Shown here: positions 1 through 8,088 of the stretch, piece after piece | Layout: every line of letters begins with the position of its first letter | How positions within the stretch are numbered: position 1 is the stretch's first letter | Assembly (NCBI GenBank): GCA_024636585.1 | Contig: JAGXGS010000045.1 | Location: forward strand, 1-46,546 | DNA from: Thiogranum sp. | GTDB lineage: Bacteria; Pseudomonadota; Gammaproteobacteria; DSM-19610 | Length of the DNA stretch: 46,546 nt | Direction: 5' to 3' | Notes under the pieces: generated by a model | Seen by the model: the letters and a program-made list of their open reading frames with translations, nothing else | Database searches by the model: none | Told to the model about the DNA's origin: nothing | Made by a program: the position numbers and the translations under genes

Positions 1-984
1 CTGACGAAAATTTATCCCGGCCAGAAACTGCGCGTCCGCACGACTGACGAGGATGGGCTGCTCGAACTTCTGTACGAAATCGACGCGATGAACCAGGTGC
101 AGGTCATGCGCGAAGGAGATGGTTACCGTGTCGAGCTGATCGAGCGGGCGCCGGAGCGGCGCGCGGTCCATGCAGCCGGGCAGATCAATGACTCACTGTT
201 CCTCACGGCGCAACGTTCGAACCTGCCAGACAACATCACCATGGAGCTGGCCGGCATTTTCGGATGGGACATCGATTTCGCACTGGATATTCGTAAAGGC
301 GACAGTTTCGCAGTCATTTATGAAGAGCTGTATCTGGACGGTGACCGGGTGGGCACCGGCAATATTCTGGCCGCCGAGTTCATCAACAACAACAAGGTAC
401 ACAAGGCGGTGCGTTATTCCGCCGAGCATGACCGCGCAGATTACTATGACCCGACCGGGCGCAGCATGCGCAAGACCTTCCTGCGTACGCCTGTTGCATT
501 TTCGCGAATCAGCTCGGGGTTCAGTACCGGTCGCAGGCATCCGGTGCTGAATACGATACGCGCCCACAAAGGCGTCGATTACGCAGCACCAACCGGCACG
601 CCGGTCAAAGCAACCGGTAACGGGAAGGTTGTGCTACGTGGCAGGAAAGGCGGTTATGGCAACACTGTGATCATTCAGCACGGCAGCAGTTACAGCACTC
701 TGTACGCGCATCTGTCGCGCTTCGCGCCAGGACTGAAAAATGGTTCGCGGGTTCGGCAGGGGCAGGTAGTTGGTTACGTTGGCAGCACCGGCCTGGCCAC
801 GGGACCACACCTGCACTACGAATTCCACGTCAACGGCGTACACCGCAATCCGCTGACGGTCAAACTGCCGGATGCTGCACCGCTACCCGAACAGTACCGC
901 AACCAGTTCAAACTGGAAACCGAGACGCTTCTTGCGCAGCTGGAACTGGGCAAGACTCAGACTGTCGCGCTCCAGGATGATTGA
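1..984 (+). CDS. M23 family murein endopeptidase (5' end outside window)
   Basis: Periplasmic zinc metallopeptidase predicted to cut peptide cross-links in murein, as MepM-type enzymes do. The frame is open from base 1, so the N-terminus lies outside; 327 residues are visible. The first visible residues (KIYPGQKLRV) look like the end of a LysM/OapA-type peptidoglycan-binding module. The C-terminal LytM domain has the zinc motif HKGVD, then an extended Gly-rich core and the HLHYE motif, so the catalytic set looks complete. An internal ATG at base 88 is not the start because coding continues upstream. anmK follows on the same strand 35 bases later, pairing murein cleavage with recycling of its anhydro-sugar product. 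The family is certain; which endopeptidase it is remains inferred. Confidence 0.9.
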   Translation: MTKIYPGQKLRVRTTDEDGLLELLYEIDAMNQVQVMREGDGYRVELIERAPERRAVHAAGQINDSLFLTAQRSNLPDNITMELAGIFGWDIDFALDIRKGDSFAVIYEELYLDGDRVGTGNILAAEFINNNKVHKAVRYSAEHDRADYYDPTGRSMRKTFLRTPVAFSRISSGFSTGRRHPVLNTIRAHKGVDYAAPTGTPVKATGNGKVVLRGRKGGYGNTVIIQHGSSYSTLYAHLSRFAPGLKNGSRVRQGQVVGYVGSTGLATGPHLHYEFHVNGVHRNPLTVKLPDAAPLPEQYRNQFKLETETLLAQLELGKTQTVALQDD

Positions 985-1019
985 GCCTGCCCGCTCATTG
1001 AGGTGGTCCACGGCCAGCT

Positions 1020-2147
1020 ATGGCTGAGTACTACCTGGGACTCATGTCCGGCACCAGCGCCGACGGCATCGATGCAGTCGTGGCGGATCTGTCCGGCAGA
1101 ATTCCCCGACTCGTGTTCGCCCACACTTACCCCTGGCCCGCCTCGTTGCGGAAAAAAATCTTTGCCACCATAGCCAACCCCGGGAACGTCTCTCTCGCAG
1201 AGTTCGGCGACCTTGATGCGGCGCTTGGGGAGGCATTTGCCGAAGCAGCAGTTGCAGCTGTTACTGCGGCAAAACTGCATTGCAGCCAGATTACCGCGAT
1301 TGGCAGCCACGGTCAGACACTGTTTCACGCTCCCGATGGCCCACGCGGTTTCAGCCTCCAGGCAGGCGATGCAAACCACATCGCCGAAATCAGCGGAATC
1401 ACCACGGTAGCGGACTTTCGTCGCCGCGATATTGCTGCGGGAGGCCAGGGCGCGCCGCTGGTACCGGCTTTCCACCAGATGCTGTTCCAGACACCCGATG
1501 TATCCAGAGCTATTGTAAATATCGGCGGCATGGCCAATATCACTCTGCTGCCGAAACACTGCGACACCATCAGCGGCTTCGACACCGGGCCGGGTAATGT
1601 TCTTCTGGATGCATGGCACGAGCGACACCGGCACGGCAGCTATGATCCAGAGGGAGCATGGTCATCGGGTGGCGCAGTCTCCACCCCGTTGCTGGAACAG
1701 TTGCTCGCACATCCCTATTTCACGCAGCCGCCGCCCAAAAGCACCGGCCGGGAAGTTTTCTGCCGCGCCTGGCTGGAGGAGCGGATAGAACACTGTGGTC
1801 AACCCGTGGCACCCGTCGATGTACAGCGCACGCTGGTTGAGCTCACCGCCCGGACCATCGCCGATGCGATTCTTCATTATGAAACGGAAGTCGAGGAAAT
1901 CCTGGTGTGCGGCGGGGGCGCGCATAACGAGGTGCTGATGCTACGCCTTGCCGACCTGCTCGATCCGGCAATCGTTGAAAGCACGGAACCGTATGGACTT
2001 CATCCCGACTGGGTAGAAGCCATGGCGTTCGCCTGGCTCGCGCAGCGAACCCTGACAGGACAACCAGGCAATATTCCCGCCGTAACGGGAGCCAGACATT
2101 CTGTGGTTCTGGGTGCTATCTATACAGGCCGGCGCGAGGCCTCGTAA
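1020..2147 (+). CDS. anmK: anhydro-N-acetylmuramic acid kinase AnmK
   Basis: Cytoplasmic kinase that opens and phosphorylates 1,6-anhydro-MurNAc, released from murein turnover, to MurNAc-6-phosphate. The 375-residue protein has the usual family length, starts with the diagnostic MSGTSADGID motif (about residues 9-18), and has the later GFDTGPGNVLLD and CGGGAHN motifs of the sugar-kinase/Hsp70 fold. The ATG at 1020 is preceded by a GAGG at about 1000, a rather long spacing. It sits behind the M23 peptidase gene and faces the citrate synthase gene, with 6 bases between the two stops. AmpD, AmgK and MurU of the same recycling network are also in this window. Confidence 0.96.
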   Translation: MAEYYLGLMSGTSADGIDAVVADLSGRIPRLVFAHTYPWPASLRKKIFATIANPGNVSLAEFGDLDAALGEAFAEAAVAAVTAAKLHCSQITAIGSHGQTLFHAPDGPRGFSLQAGDANHIAEISGITTVADFRRRDIAAGGQGAPLVPAFHQMLFQTPDVSRAIVNIGGMANITLLPKHCDTISGFDTGPGNVLLDAWHERHRHGSYDPEGAWSSGGAVSTPLLEQLLAHPYFTQPPPKSTGREVFCRAWLEERIEHCGQPVAPVDVQRTLVELTARTIADAILHYETEVEEILVCGGGAHNEVLMLRLADLLDPAIVESTEPYGLHPDWVEAMAFAWLAQRTLTGQPGNIPAVTGARHSVVLGAIYTGRREAS

Positions 2148-2153
2148 GCAGCG

Positions 2154-3311
2154 TCAACGCGCATCGAGCGGCACGTATTTACGCTGCGATTCACCGGTAT
2201 ACATCTGAGTGGGTCGGAAGATGCGATTGTCGCCAAGTTGCTCACGCCAGTGCGCCAGCCAGCCAGCCGAACGAGCCACTGCGAAAATGGATGTGAACTG
2301 ATCCGGCGGAATGCCCATCTCCTGATACAGGATGCCGGAATAGAAGTCGACGTTGGCATAAACGCCCTTCGGCGCCAGTTTCTCCTCGCAGGCCTGCTCC
2401 AGCGCCAGCGCAGTCTCGAATAATGGACCCATGTTGCCACCACGACTCTCCATCAACTCCCGCATCAGCCCCTGCAGGATTGTCGCACGCGGATCTTTAA
2501 CCTTGTATTCGCGATGGCCCATGCCCCAGATCTTGTCTTTGCTGGCCAGCTTCGCGGCGAGCCAGGATTTCACATTTTCCGGACGGCCGATCTCTTCGAG
2601 CATTTCCACGACGCGCTGATTAGCTCCACCGTGTAACGGGCCGGCCAGTGTGCCCACCGCAGCCGCAATGACCAGGTACGGACTGGCCAGCGTAGAACCT
2701 GCAACCAGCGCAGCAAAGGTGGAAGCGTTTATCGTATGTTCCGCATGCAGGATCAGGCAGGCATCCATTATCCGGACAAGCGCTGGATCGGGAGCTTCAC
2801 CGCTGAACATGTAGAGCAGGTTTTCCGCATAGCTCAGATCCTTGCGCGGAGGATAGGGATCATAGCCATTACGCACGTGTTCCCACATCGCCACCAGCGT
2901 TGGCATTCGCGCGATGATCTTGACCGACATATTGTGAACATAATCCAGATCCGCACAGGACATATCACCTGTCAGACATTCTTCACCCGGATAAAACATG
3001 CCAAGACTGGCTACAGCCGTCTGCAGCATTTCCATGGGATGGCCGGTAGCCGGGAGGAACTTCATAATCTCGCGAACGTTGTACTTCACCACGCGGTTGG
3101 AGCGCAGCTGATAATCATATTCATCGAGTTGCGAACGTGTGGGCAATTGGCCGTCCAGCAACAACAGAGACGTTTCTTCAAAAGTGCTGTTGAGCGCCAG
3201 GTCCCTGATCGGATATCCGCGATAGGTCAGAATGCCGGTGGCGCCATCCAGATCTGAAATATTCGAGCGCGTCGCGGGAACGCCTTCCAGACCAGGCAGA
3301 TATTCGTTCAT
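2154..3311 (-). CDS. gltA: citrate synthase (short, single-domain type)
   Basis: Condenses acetyl-CoA with oxaloacetate at the entry of the TCA cycle. The chosen start gives 385 residues beginning MNEYLPGLEGVPATRS; it has an AAGGAGAG ribosome site about 6 bases upstream, so the longer frame reaching 3356 is not used. Catalytic landmarks are visible: GPLHGGANQRV (His), GMGHREYK (His) and VDFYSGILY (Asp). The short N-terminus lacks the extension of the long E. coli GltA type and resembles the small dimeric enzymes. A 2-methylcitrate synthase cannot be excluded from sequence alone, but no prpB/prpD/acnD neighbours are present, which favours citrate synthase. Transcribed toward anmK, downstream of the erpA terminator. 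Confidence 0.85.
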   Translation of the reverse strand: MNEYLPGLEGVPATRSNISDLDGATGILTYRGYPIRDLALNSTFEETSLLLLDGQLPTRSQLDEYDYQLRSNRVVKYNVREIMKFLPATGHPMEMLQTAVASLGMFYPGEECLTGDMSCADLDYVHNMSVKIIARMPTLVAMWEHVRNGYDPYPPRKDLSYAENLLYMFSGEAPDPALVRIMDACLILHAEHTINASTFAALVAGSTLASPYLVIAAAVGTLAGPLHGGANQRVVEMLEEIGRPENVKSWLAAKLASKDKIWGMGHREYKVKDPRATILQGLMRELMESRGGNMGPLFETALALEQACEEKLAPKGVYANVDFYSGILYQEMGIPPDQFTSIFAVARSAGWLAHWREQLGDNRIFRPTQMYTGESQRKYVPLDAR

Positions 3312-3412
3312 CCAGCTCTCCTTCAATACACCAGCCACGCCAGGTGTTGCACGCAAGCGGACATTTTACATCGCTTTCAAAGCCGTTGACCAAGGAGATT
3401 AGATCGGAAATG

Positions 3413-3437
3413 AAAAAGGGCGCATCACGCGCCCTTT
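3413..3437 (-). terminator. rho-independent terminator of erpA
   Basis: Perfect 9-bp stem (AAAGGGCGC / GCGCCCTTT, 3415-3423 and 3429-3437) with a 5-base loop. Read on the minus strand it is followed directly by a run of T (complement of A 3413-3417). It lies 22 bases after the erpA stop and about 100 bases before the citrate synthase start, so erpA should end here and citrate synthase should have its own promoter. Confidence 0.85.
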
Positions 3438-3459
3438 CGGAGATTTCGTGCAGCTGGAT

Positions 3460-3825
3460 TCAGGCAGAGAACGATGATCCACAGCCGCAGGTTGTGGTGG
3501 CATTTGGATTCCGGATCACAAAACGCGCGCCCTCGAGATCTTCTTTATAGTCAATTTCCGCGCCAACGAGATACTGGAAGCTCATTGGATCGATTAACAG
3601 CTTCACGCCGTTCTTCTCGACTTCAGTATCGCCGTCATTGACGACCTCATCAAACGTAAAACCGTACTGAAAACCCGAGCAACCGCCGCCGGATACGAAC
3701 ACCCGCAGCATAAGACCCGGGTTTTTCTCTTCTTCAATCAGATTCTTGACCTTTTCTGCCGCATTATCCGTAAATACCAGCAGATCTTCGGTCGTTGTCA
3801 CATCTTGGGTAGCGGTTTCAGTCAT
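3460..3825 (-). CDS. erpA: iron-sulfur cluster insertion protein ErpA
   Basis: A-type carrier that delivers [4Fe-4S] clusters to apo-enzymes, including isoprenoid-synthesis enzymes. The 121-residue protein has the three conserved cysteines: C49 in [10 protein letters not shown] and C113/C115 in the C-terminal TTCGCGSSF. The N-terminus MTETATQD is a little longer than in E. coli. The gene lies behind the bactofilin gene but has its own apparent IscR-type operator at 3873-3897 and a strong terminator downstream, so it probably forms a separately regulated unit. Confusion with IscA is unlikely given the gene neighbourhood and lack of other isc genes. Confidence 0.95.
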   Translation of the reverse strand: MTETATQDVTTTEDLLVFTDNAAEKVKNLIEEEKNPGLMLRVFVSGGGCSGFQYGFTFDEVVNDGDTEVEKNGVKLLIDPMSFQYLVGAEIDYKEDLEGARFVIRNPNATTTCGCGSSFSA

Positions 3826-3872
3826 TTTGCGGTTCTCCAGAACACTCGAACTTTAATGCCTGATAGTCTGCA

Positions 3873-3897
3873 TTTCCCGACTAATACAGTCAAGTAT
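3873..3897 (-). promoter_or_regulatory. IscR type 1-like operator/promoter of erpA
   Basis: Read on the minus strand, the 25 bases starting ATACTTGACTG and ending TAGTCGGGAAA agree with the published type 1 IscR consensus (ATASYYGACTRWWWYAGTCRRSTAT) at 23 of 25 positions, by hand alignment. The central dyad is GACT-N5-AGTC. A TTGACT (-35-like) element is embedded in it, and erpA starts 48 bases downstream. The site overlaps the bactofilin stop codon. Repression of erpA by [2Fe-2S]-IscR is known in E. coli; regulation here is inferred. Confidence 0.75.
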
Positions 3898-4327
3898 TAT
3901 TTGCCAGCTGCACCCTGGGGCCATCCAGCACCTGTTCCTCGATATCATCTTCAGCGCTGGTTTGCGCCTCCACTCGATGCACCAGCTTCCCGTTCACCTC
4001 GGCGCCCATCGCCATTTCGAGCAGATTGTAAAAGACGTTACCGGTAACCTTCGCGTGACTGGCCATCTCCAGACGCTCGCTGATATAGACATCGCCGAGC
4101 ACGCTGCCGTTCAATACCAGGTTCGGCACCCGGACATCACCGGTCACCGCCCCCTGTTCGCTGATCGTCAGCACCGCATTGCTCTCCATCTCAGCAGTGA
4201 TATTCCCTTTCACATTCCCGTCGATGTGGAGCCCGCCACTGAAACGCATATCACCTTCAAACCGGGTATTCTGGCCGATGATCGTGTCGATCCGGGAGCA
4301 CTTTGCTTTTTTTCCATTTCCGAACAT
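3890..4327 (-). CDS. bactofilin family cytoskeletal protein
   Basis: Small self-polymerising beta-helical scaffold protein (bactofilin, DUF583) usually involved in cell shape, polarity or localising wall enzymes. The 145-residue protein starts MFGNGKKAKCSRIDTIIG and has the repeated pattern of short hydrophobic strands with Gly turns (IDGNVKGNI, VTGDVRVPN, VLGDVYISE, VTGNVFYN) typical of the central domain, flanked by short disordered tails. An AAGGAG site lies 8 bases upstream of the ATG. It follows the DUF6776 gene by 36 bases in the argC operon. Its specific cellular role cannot be read from sequence. Confidence 0.9.
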   Translation of the reverse strand: MFGNGKKAKCSRIDTIIGQNTRFEGDMRFSGGLHIDGNVKGNITAEMESNAVLTISEQGAVTGDVRVPNLVLNGSVLGDVYISERLEMASHAKVTGNVFYNLLEMAMGAEVNGKLVHRVEAQTSAEDDIEEQVLDGPRVQLANNT

Positions 4328-4363
4328 ATTTGTTACTCCTTAGTTCTCGCGCCGGCCGCCTGT

Positions 4364-5077
4364 TCAGGTCGGCCAGTCAACAACCTCTTCGACCCCCTCG
4401 GGCTGTCCTTTACCTTTTGGCCTCACCAGTATCTTCACCCGCAACGGCTGAAAGTCAGCGGGTAACCAGATCTGGCCCTGCAGGCGCTGAAAATACCTGA
4501 ATTTGTAACTCAACGTTTCGTTGTCACCGAGGCCCACCTGGTTGAAAACCAGCACCTTCGGTTTTTCATTCTCCAGACCTTCGACTTCCAGTTCCACGAC
4601 GCCGGTCACGTAACGGTCATTGCGCTTGACCTGTGTCAGCGTAACGGCGACTGTAAAGTTGCCGTCCTGCGCTCCCGGCTTCACTTCGAACTTCCGCACG
4701 CGCAAACCGGGACTGACATCACCAGGCGCCATGATGGCTCGATAAAATGTCAGTTCCTTACGCAATTCCTGCAGCTCTTCGTGAAGAACCGAAAACTCGT
4801 TCCGTACCTCCTGGCTGGCACGTCTGTCAATTTCACTGGAACGCTGCAGTACCGCCACCTGCCCTGCAAGCTGCAATATCCGTTTCTCCTGCTTGTCGAT
4901 CGTCCGCGACTGAGCCTTGCGTTCTGCACGCAGATCAACCAGCTCGTCGCTGGCGTGGAGCTTGCCCCAGTCGAAAACCAGGTAGAACGCGACCAGCAGC
5001 AGACCGATCACAACGGCCAGACCCAGCCACAGGTGAGCCGGCCGGTAGAACAGTATCTTGCGATGCGCTGTCGACAC
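4364..5077 (-). CDS. DUF6776 family membrane-anchored coiled-coil protein
   Basis: Conserved protein of unknown function, 237 residues. A short basic N-terminus is followed by one transmembrane helix (about 16-36), a long coiled coil rich in Glu, Arg, Gln and Leu (about 45-120), and a beta-rich C-terminal domain presumably in the periplasm. It starts with GTG that overlaps the argC stop by one base (TAGTG), implying translational coupling. Its place between argC and a bactofilin suggests an envelope or morphology role together with the bactofilin; that is inference only. Confidence 0.85.
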   Translation of the reverse strand: MSTAHRKILFYRPAHLWLGLAVVIGLLLVAFYLVFDWGKLHASDELVDLRAERKAQSRTIDKQEKRILQLAGQVAVLQRSSEIDRRASQEVRNEFSVLHEELQELRKELTFYRAIMAPGDVSPGLRVRKFEVKPGAQDGNFTVAVTLTQVKRNDRYVTGVVELEVEGLENEKPKVLVFNQVGLGDNETLSYKFRYFQRLQGQIWLPADFQPLRVKILVRPKGKGQPEGVEEVVDWPT

Positions 5078-6108
5078 TAGGGCAGCAGACCGATTGTGTT
5101 CAGGCCAGCGCGTTCATCCAGTCCAAACATGATGTTCATGTTCTGAATAGCCTGGCCGGCAGCGCCTTTCACCAGATTGTCGATCACCGACAGCACCACA
5201 ACAACCGGCTCGCCTGGTGCCCGATGTACCGCCAACCGGCACTGATTGGCTCCCTTGACACTGCGGGTCTCCGGATGCGATCCCGCCGGCAGTACATCCA
5301 CAAACGGTTCGTCCCGGTAGCGCGCCTCGAATAACGCCTGCAGGTCCAGGTCCGAATCCTCAACCCGCGCATATAAGGTTGCATGAATTCCGCGCACCAT
5401 TGGTGTGAGGTGCGGTACAAAAGTCAGACCTATCCGGGTCGCGGTCGCCTGCTCCAGCCCCTGACGTATCTCCGGCAGATGCCGATGCCCGGCGACTCCA
5501 TAGGCTTTGAAATTCTCTGAGGCCTCAGCCAGCAGCGCACCAACACTGGCCTTGCGCCCGGCGCCACTGACGCCGGATTTACAGTCTGCCACCAGCGTTT
5601 CCGAATTCACGCCGCCAGCTTCCAGCAGCGGGAGAAAGCCCAGTTGCACGGCAGTTGGATAACACCCGGGATTAGCCACCAGGCGGGCCGCAGCAATAGT
5701 AGCGCGGTTGACTTCGGGCAGCCCGTAAACCGCTTCCTCCAGCAGCTCGGGGCAGGCATGCTCGATGCCATACCATTGCTGCCATACCTGCGGATCGCGC
5801 AGGCGAAAATCGGCAGCCAGATCCACAATCCGCACGCCCTTATCCAGCAACTCCCGCGCCATGCTCATGGCGATACCATTGGGCGTGGCAAAAAACACCA
5901 GATCACATGCCGCCAGTCGCGCGGCATCAGGCTCGGTAAACACCAGATCGATGTGGCCGCGCAAATTCGGAAACAGATCGCACACGCGGGTGCCAGCCTC
6001 GCCCCTTGAGGTAATGATCTCCAGCTGCACTTCCGGGTGCAGGGCCAGCAAACGCAAAAGCTCTACTCCCGTGTAACCGGTTCCACCGACAATACCTGCT
6101 CTAATCAT
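5077..6108 (-). CDS. argC: N-acetyl-gamma-glutamyl-phosphate reductase ArgC
   Basis: NADPH-dependent reduction of N-acetylglutamyl phosphate to the semialdehyde, third step of arginine synthesis. The 343-residue protein starts [20 protein letters not shown] (dinucleotide-binding loop), has the active-site cysteine in NPGCYPTA (about residue 148) and the family signature AGHRHLPEI. It is first in a minus-strand operon argC-DUF6776-bactofilin and diverges from hemJ. argE and argA of the same pathway are near 29-31 kb, so the arginine genes are dispersed. Confidence 0.97.
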   Translation of the reverse strand: MIRAGIVGGTGYTGVELLRLLALHPEVQLEIITSRGEAGTRVCDLFPNLRGHIDLVFTEPDAARLAACDLVFFATPNGIAMSMARELLDKGVRIVDLAADFRLRDPQVWQQWYGIEHACPELLEEAVYGLPEVNRATIAAARLVANPGCYPTAVQLGFLPLLEAGGVNSETLVADCKSGVSGAGRKASVGALLAEASENFKAYGVAGHRHLPEIRQGLEQATATRIGLTFVPHLTPMVRGIHATLYARVEDSDLDLQALFEARYRDEPFVDVLPAGSHPETRSVKGANQCRLAVHRAPGEPVVVVLSVIDNLVKGAAGQAIQNMNIMFGLDERAGLNTIGLLP

Positions 6109-6155
6109 CTACAGCGCTCACACATTGCTACCTGGTCAAGGCCGTGTATTCTCCG

Positions 6156-6172
6156 CAACCTGGCGAAGGTTG
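6156..6172. repeat. inverted repeat in the argC/hemJ intergenic region
   Basis: CAACCT, 5-base spacer, AGGTTG forms a perfect dyad between the divergent argC and hemJ genes. It could be an operator for either gene. No T-run follows, so it is not a terminator. Regulator unknown. Confidence 0.35.
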
Positions 6173-6266
6173 TCCATGCGCCGCGTTGAACCGGCCGGCG
6201 GAGCGAAATATCATGCCGTCTGCTTTTGACCGCGACACAACAAAAATCCAATCGAGGCTTCACATC

Positions 6267-6314
6267 ATGACTCCAGACGTACACCAGATACTCACAAACC
6301 AGGCAGGAGCCTGA
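6267..6314 (+). CDS. possible 15-codon leader peptide of hemJ
   Basis: A short frame MTPDVHQILTNQAGA begins with ATG behind a GAGG (spacing about 9) and ends with TGA two bases before the hemJ ATG. The hemJ ribosome site (GCAGGAG) lies inside it. Such an arrangement would couple hemJ translation to that of the leader. No codon run suggests classical attenuation. May be fortuitous. Confidence 0.3.
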   Translation: MTPDVHQILTNQAGA

Positions 6315-6316
6315 CC

Positions 6317-6733
6317 ATGCTGTGGATCAAGGCTTTTCATGTCATCTTTATGGTGACCTGGTTTGCGGGACTGTTCTATCTGCCGCGTCTGTTTGTCTAC
6401 CATGCCGACGCCCATGACCCGATCGGACATGAGCGGTTGCTGGTAATGGAGCGCAAGCTGTACGCGATCATGACGGTCGGTGGAATCATCACTGTATTAC
6501 TGGGTATCTGGCTGGTGGTCGGTTGGCATTGGCCGCTGGTGGAAACCTGGCTGCAGATCAAATTGCTGCTGGTTGCTGCGCTGATCGTCTACCACATTGT
6601 CTGCGGTCACCTGGTCCAGCAATTCCGCCGCGGCGAGAATCGCCACTCCGGCGTTTTCTACAGGTGGTTCAATGAGTTCCCCGCCCTAATACTCGTAGTC
6701 GTGACTTTGCTCGCGGTACTCAGACCTGCCTAG
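6317..6733 (+). CDS. hemJ: protoporphyrinogen IX oxidase HemJ
   Basis: Membrane enzyme that oxidises protoporphyrinogen IX to protoporphyrin IX, the penultimate step of heme synthesis, feeding electrons to the quinone pool. The 138-residue protein has four hydrophobic helices and the family N-terminus LWIKAFHVIFMVTWFAGLFYLPR with the conserved His; later His and Lys residues lie around WLQIKLLL and YHIVCGH. GGAG lies 7 bases before the ATG. It diverges from argC; hemJ beside the erpA-bactofilin-argC block is common in gammaproteobacteria. CopD-like annotations of this family are less specific. Confidence 0.92.
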   Translation: MLWIKAFHVIFMVTWFAGLFYLPRLFVYHADAHDPIGHERLLVMERKLYAIMTVGGIITVLLGIWLVVGWHWPLVETWLQIKLLLVAALIVYHIVCGHLVQQFRRGENRHSGVFYRWFNEFPALILVVVTLLAVLRPA

Positions 6734-6794
6734 CCGCCATCGAAACTCACGAACCCGCGCAGGCTGGCCGGATATCCATCCCACAGATCTAAAT

Positions 6795-6831
6795 ACGAAT
6801 GATTTGCATTAAGATAATTTTTCTCTATAAT
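6795..6831 (+). promoter_or_regulatory. promoter of the porin operon with Fur-box-like operator
   Basis: TATAAT at 6826-6831 with TTGCAT at 6804-6809 (16-base spacer) forms a good sigma70 promoter 58 bases before the porin start. The -35 sits inside 6795-6813, which matches 11 of 19 bases of the classical Fur box GATAATGATAATCATTATC, including the core AATGAT and CATTA blocks. Occupancy would block RNA polymerase. The region is AT-rich compared with its surroundings. Confidence 0.6.
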
Positions 6832-6888
6832 TCCGTGCCATCGGCCCAGCCGAAACCCAGCAAACAAGAAACCAAGAGGTTATTAAAA

Positions 6889-8088
6889 ATGGCACCTGTA
6901 ACACGACTATCACTCGGTACTTTCGCCCTGATGCTCACCGCATCTCTTGGCGCACACGCTGAGACGATGCCCGATCAGGACGAAATGTGGCGCATCCTGC
7001 AACAGCAGCAGCGCGAGATCGAAAAACTCAAATCCGAACAGCAGGAGACCAGCGAAAAGGCTGAAGCCGTGCTCGACGTCGTTGAACAGGGTCAATATTC
7101 GACTTCAAGCGCCGCCAGCTGGGCCGAGCGGACCCGCATCGGCGGCTATGGCGAGCTCCACTACAACAACCTGGATACCGACGACGGTAACTTCAAGGAA
7201 CTGGATTTTCACCGCTTCGTGCTGTTCTTCGGCCATCAGTTCAGTGATCGCCTGCGGTTCTTTTCAGAGCTGGAACTCGAACATGCATTATCAGGTGACG
7301 GCAAGAACGGCGAGGTGGAGCTCGAGCAGGCCTACGTTGAATATGACCTCAATGCGAACCACCGCACTAAAGCCGGCGTATTCATTCTGCCGGTCGGCAT
7401 ATTGAACGAGACCCATGAGCCCCCGACCTTTTATGGCGTGGAGCGTAATCCGGTTGAAAACGCCATCATCCCCACGACCTGGTGGGCCGGCGGCGTTGCA
7501 CTAAGCGGCGAAATTGCGCCCGGCTGGAGCTACGATATCGGCGTACACGAAGGTCTCGAAAACAGCAGTTACGTGATCCGCAGCGGCCGTCAGAAAACCA
7601 GTAATGCCGATGCACATGATCTGGCCAGCACTGCCCGACTGAAGTGGACCGGTGTAGCCGGCGTGGAGCTGGCTGGCACCGTGCAGTACCAGGAAAATAT
7701 CACCCAGGGTCTGGACAATGACGCCAGTGCCTGGCTTGTCGAAACGCATGCGATCGTGCAGCGGGGACCCTATGGACTGCGTGCGCTGTATGCGCGCTGG
7801 GATATCGAGGGCGACGGCGCCAGTCTGGTCGGGCGCGATGAACAGCAGGGTTTTTATATCGAGCCCTCCTACCGGGTGACCGAGAAGTTCGGCGTATTTG
7901 CACGCTACAATCAGTGGGATAATCAGGCTGGCAACAGTGCCGACACGGAAAAGAAACAGTATGACGTCGGTTTCAACTACTGGCCGCACCCGGACGTGGT
8001 ATTCAAGGCCGATTACCAGGTGCAGGACAATGAAAGTGGCGATGATGAAAAAGATGGTTTCAATCTTGGCGTCGGCTATCAGTTCTAG
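6889..8088 (+). CDS. outer-membrane porin, OprO/OprP-like, with N-terminal coiled coil
   Basis: Predicted trimeric outer-membrane beta-barrel. The chosen ATG follows AGAGGT by 8 bases and gives a clean signal peptide (MAPVTRLSLGTFALMLTASLGAHA, cut before ETMPD); the frame extending back to 6799 would precede the promoter's start point. After the signal come about 45 residues of heptad-like coiled coil (QQQQREIEKLKSEQQE), a feature of some trimeric porins, then a barrel of alternating strands ending in Phe (VGYQF), as expected for BAM recognition. It is 399 residues long. The next gene starts inside its 3' end. The substrate is unknown; iron regulation and redox partners hint at a role in iron or electron-carrier uptake. 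Confidence 0.85.
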   Translation: MAPVTRLSLGTFALMLTASLGAHAETMPDQDEMWRILQQQQREIEKLKSEQQETSEKAEAVLDVVEQGQYSTSSAASWAERTRIGGYGELHYNNLDTDDGNFKELDFHRFVLFFGHQFSDRLRFFSELELEHALSGDGKNGEVELEQAYVEYDLNANHRTKAGVFILPVGILNETHEPPTFYGVERNPVENAIIPTTWWAGGVALSGEIAPGWSYDIGVHEGLENSSYVIRSGRQKTSNADAHDLASTARLKWTGVAGVELAGTVQYQENITQGLDNDASAWLVETHAIVQRGPYGLRALYARWDIEGDGASLVGRDEQQGFYIEPSYRVTEKFGVFARYNQWDNQAGNSADTEKKQYDVGFNYWPHPDVVFKADYQVQDNESGDDEKDGFNLGVGYQF

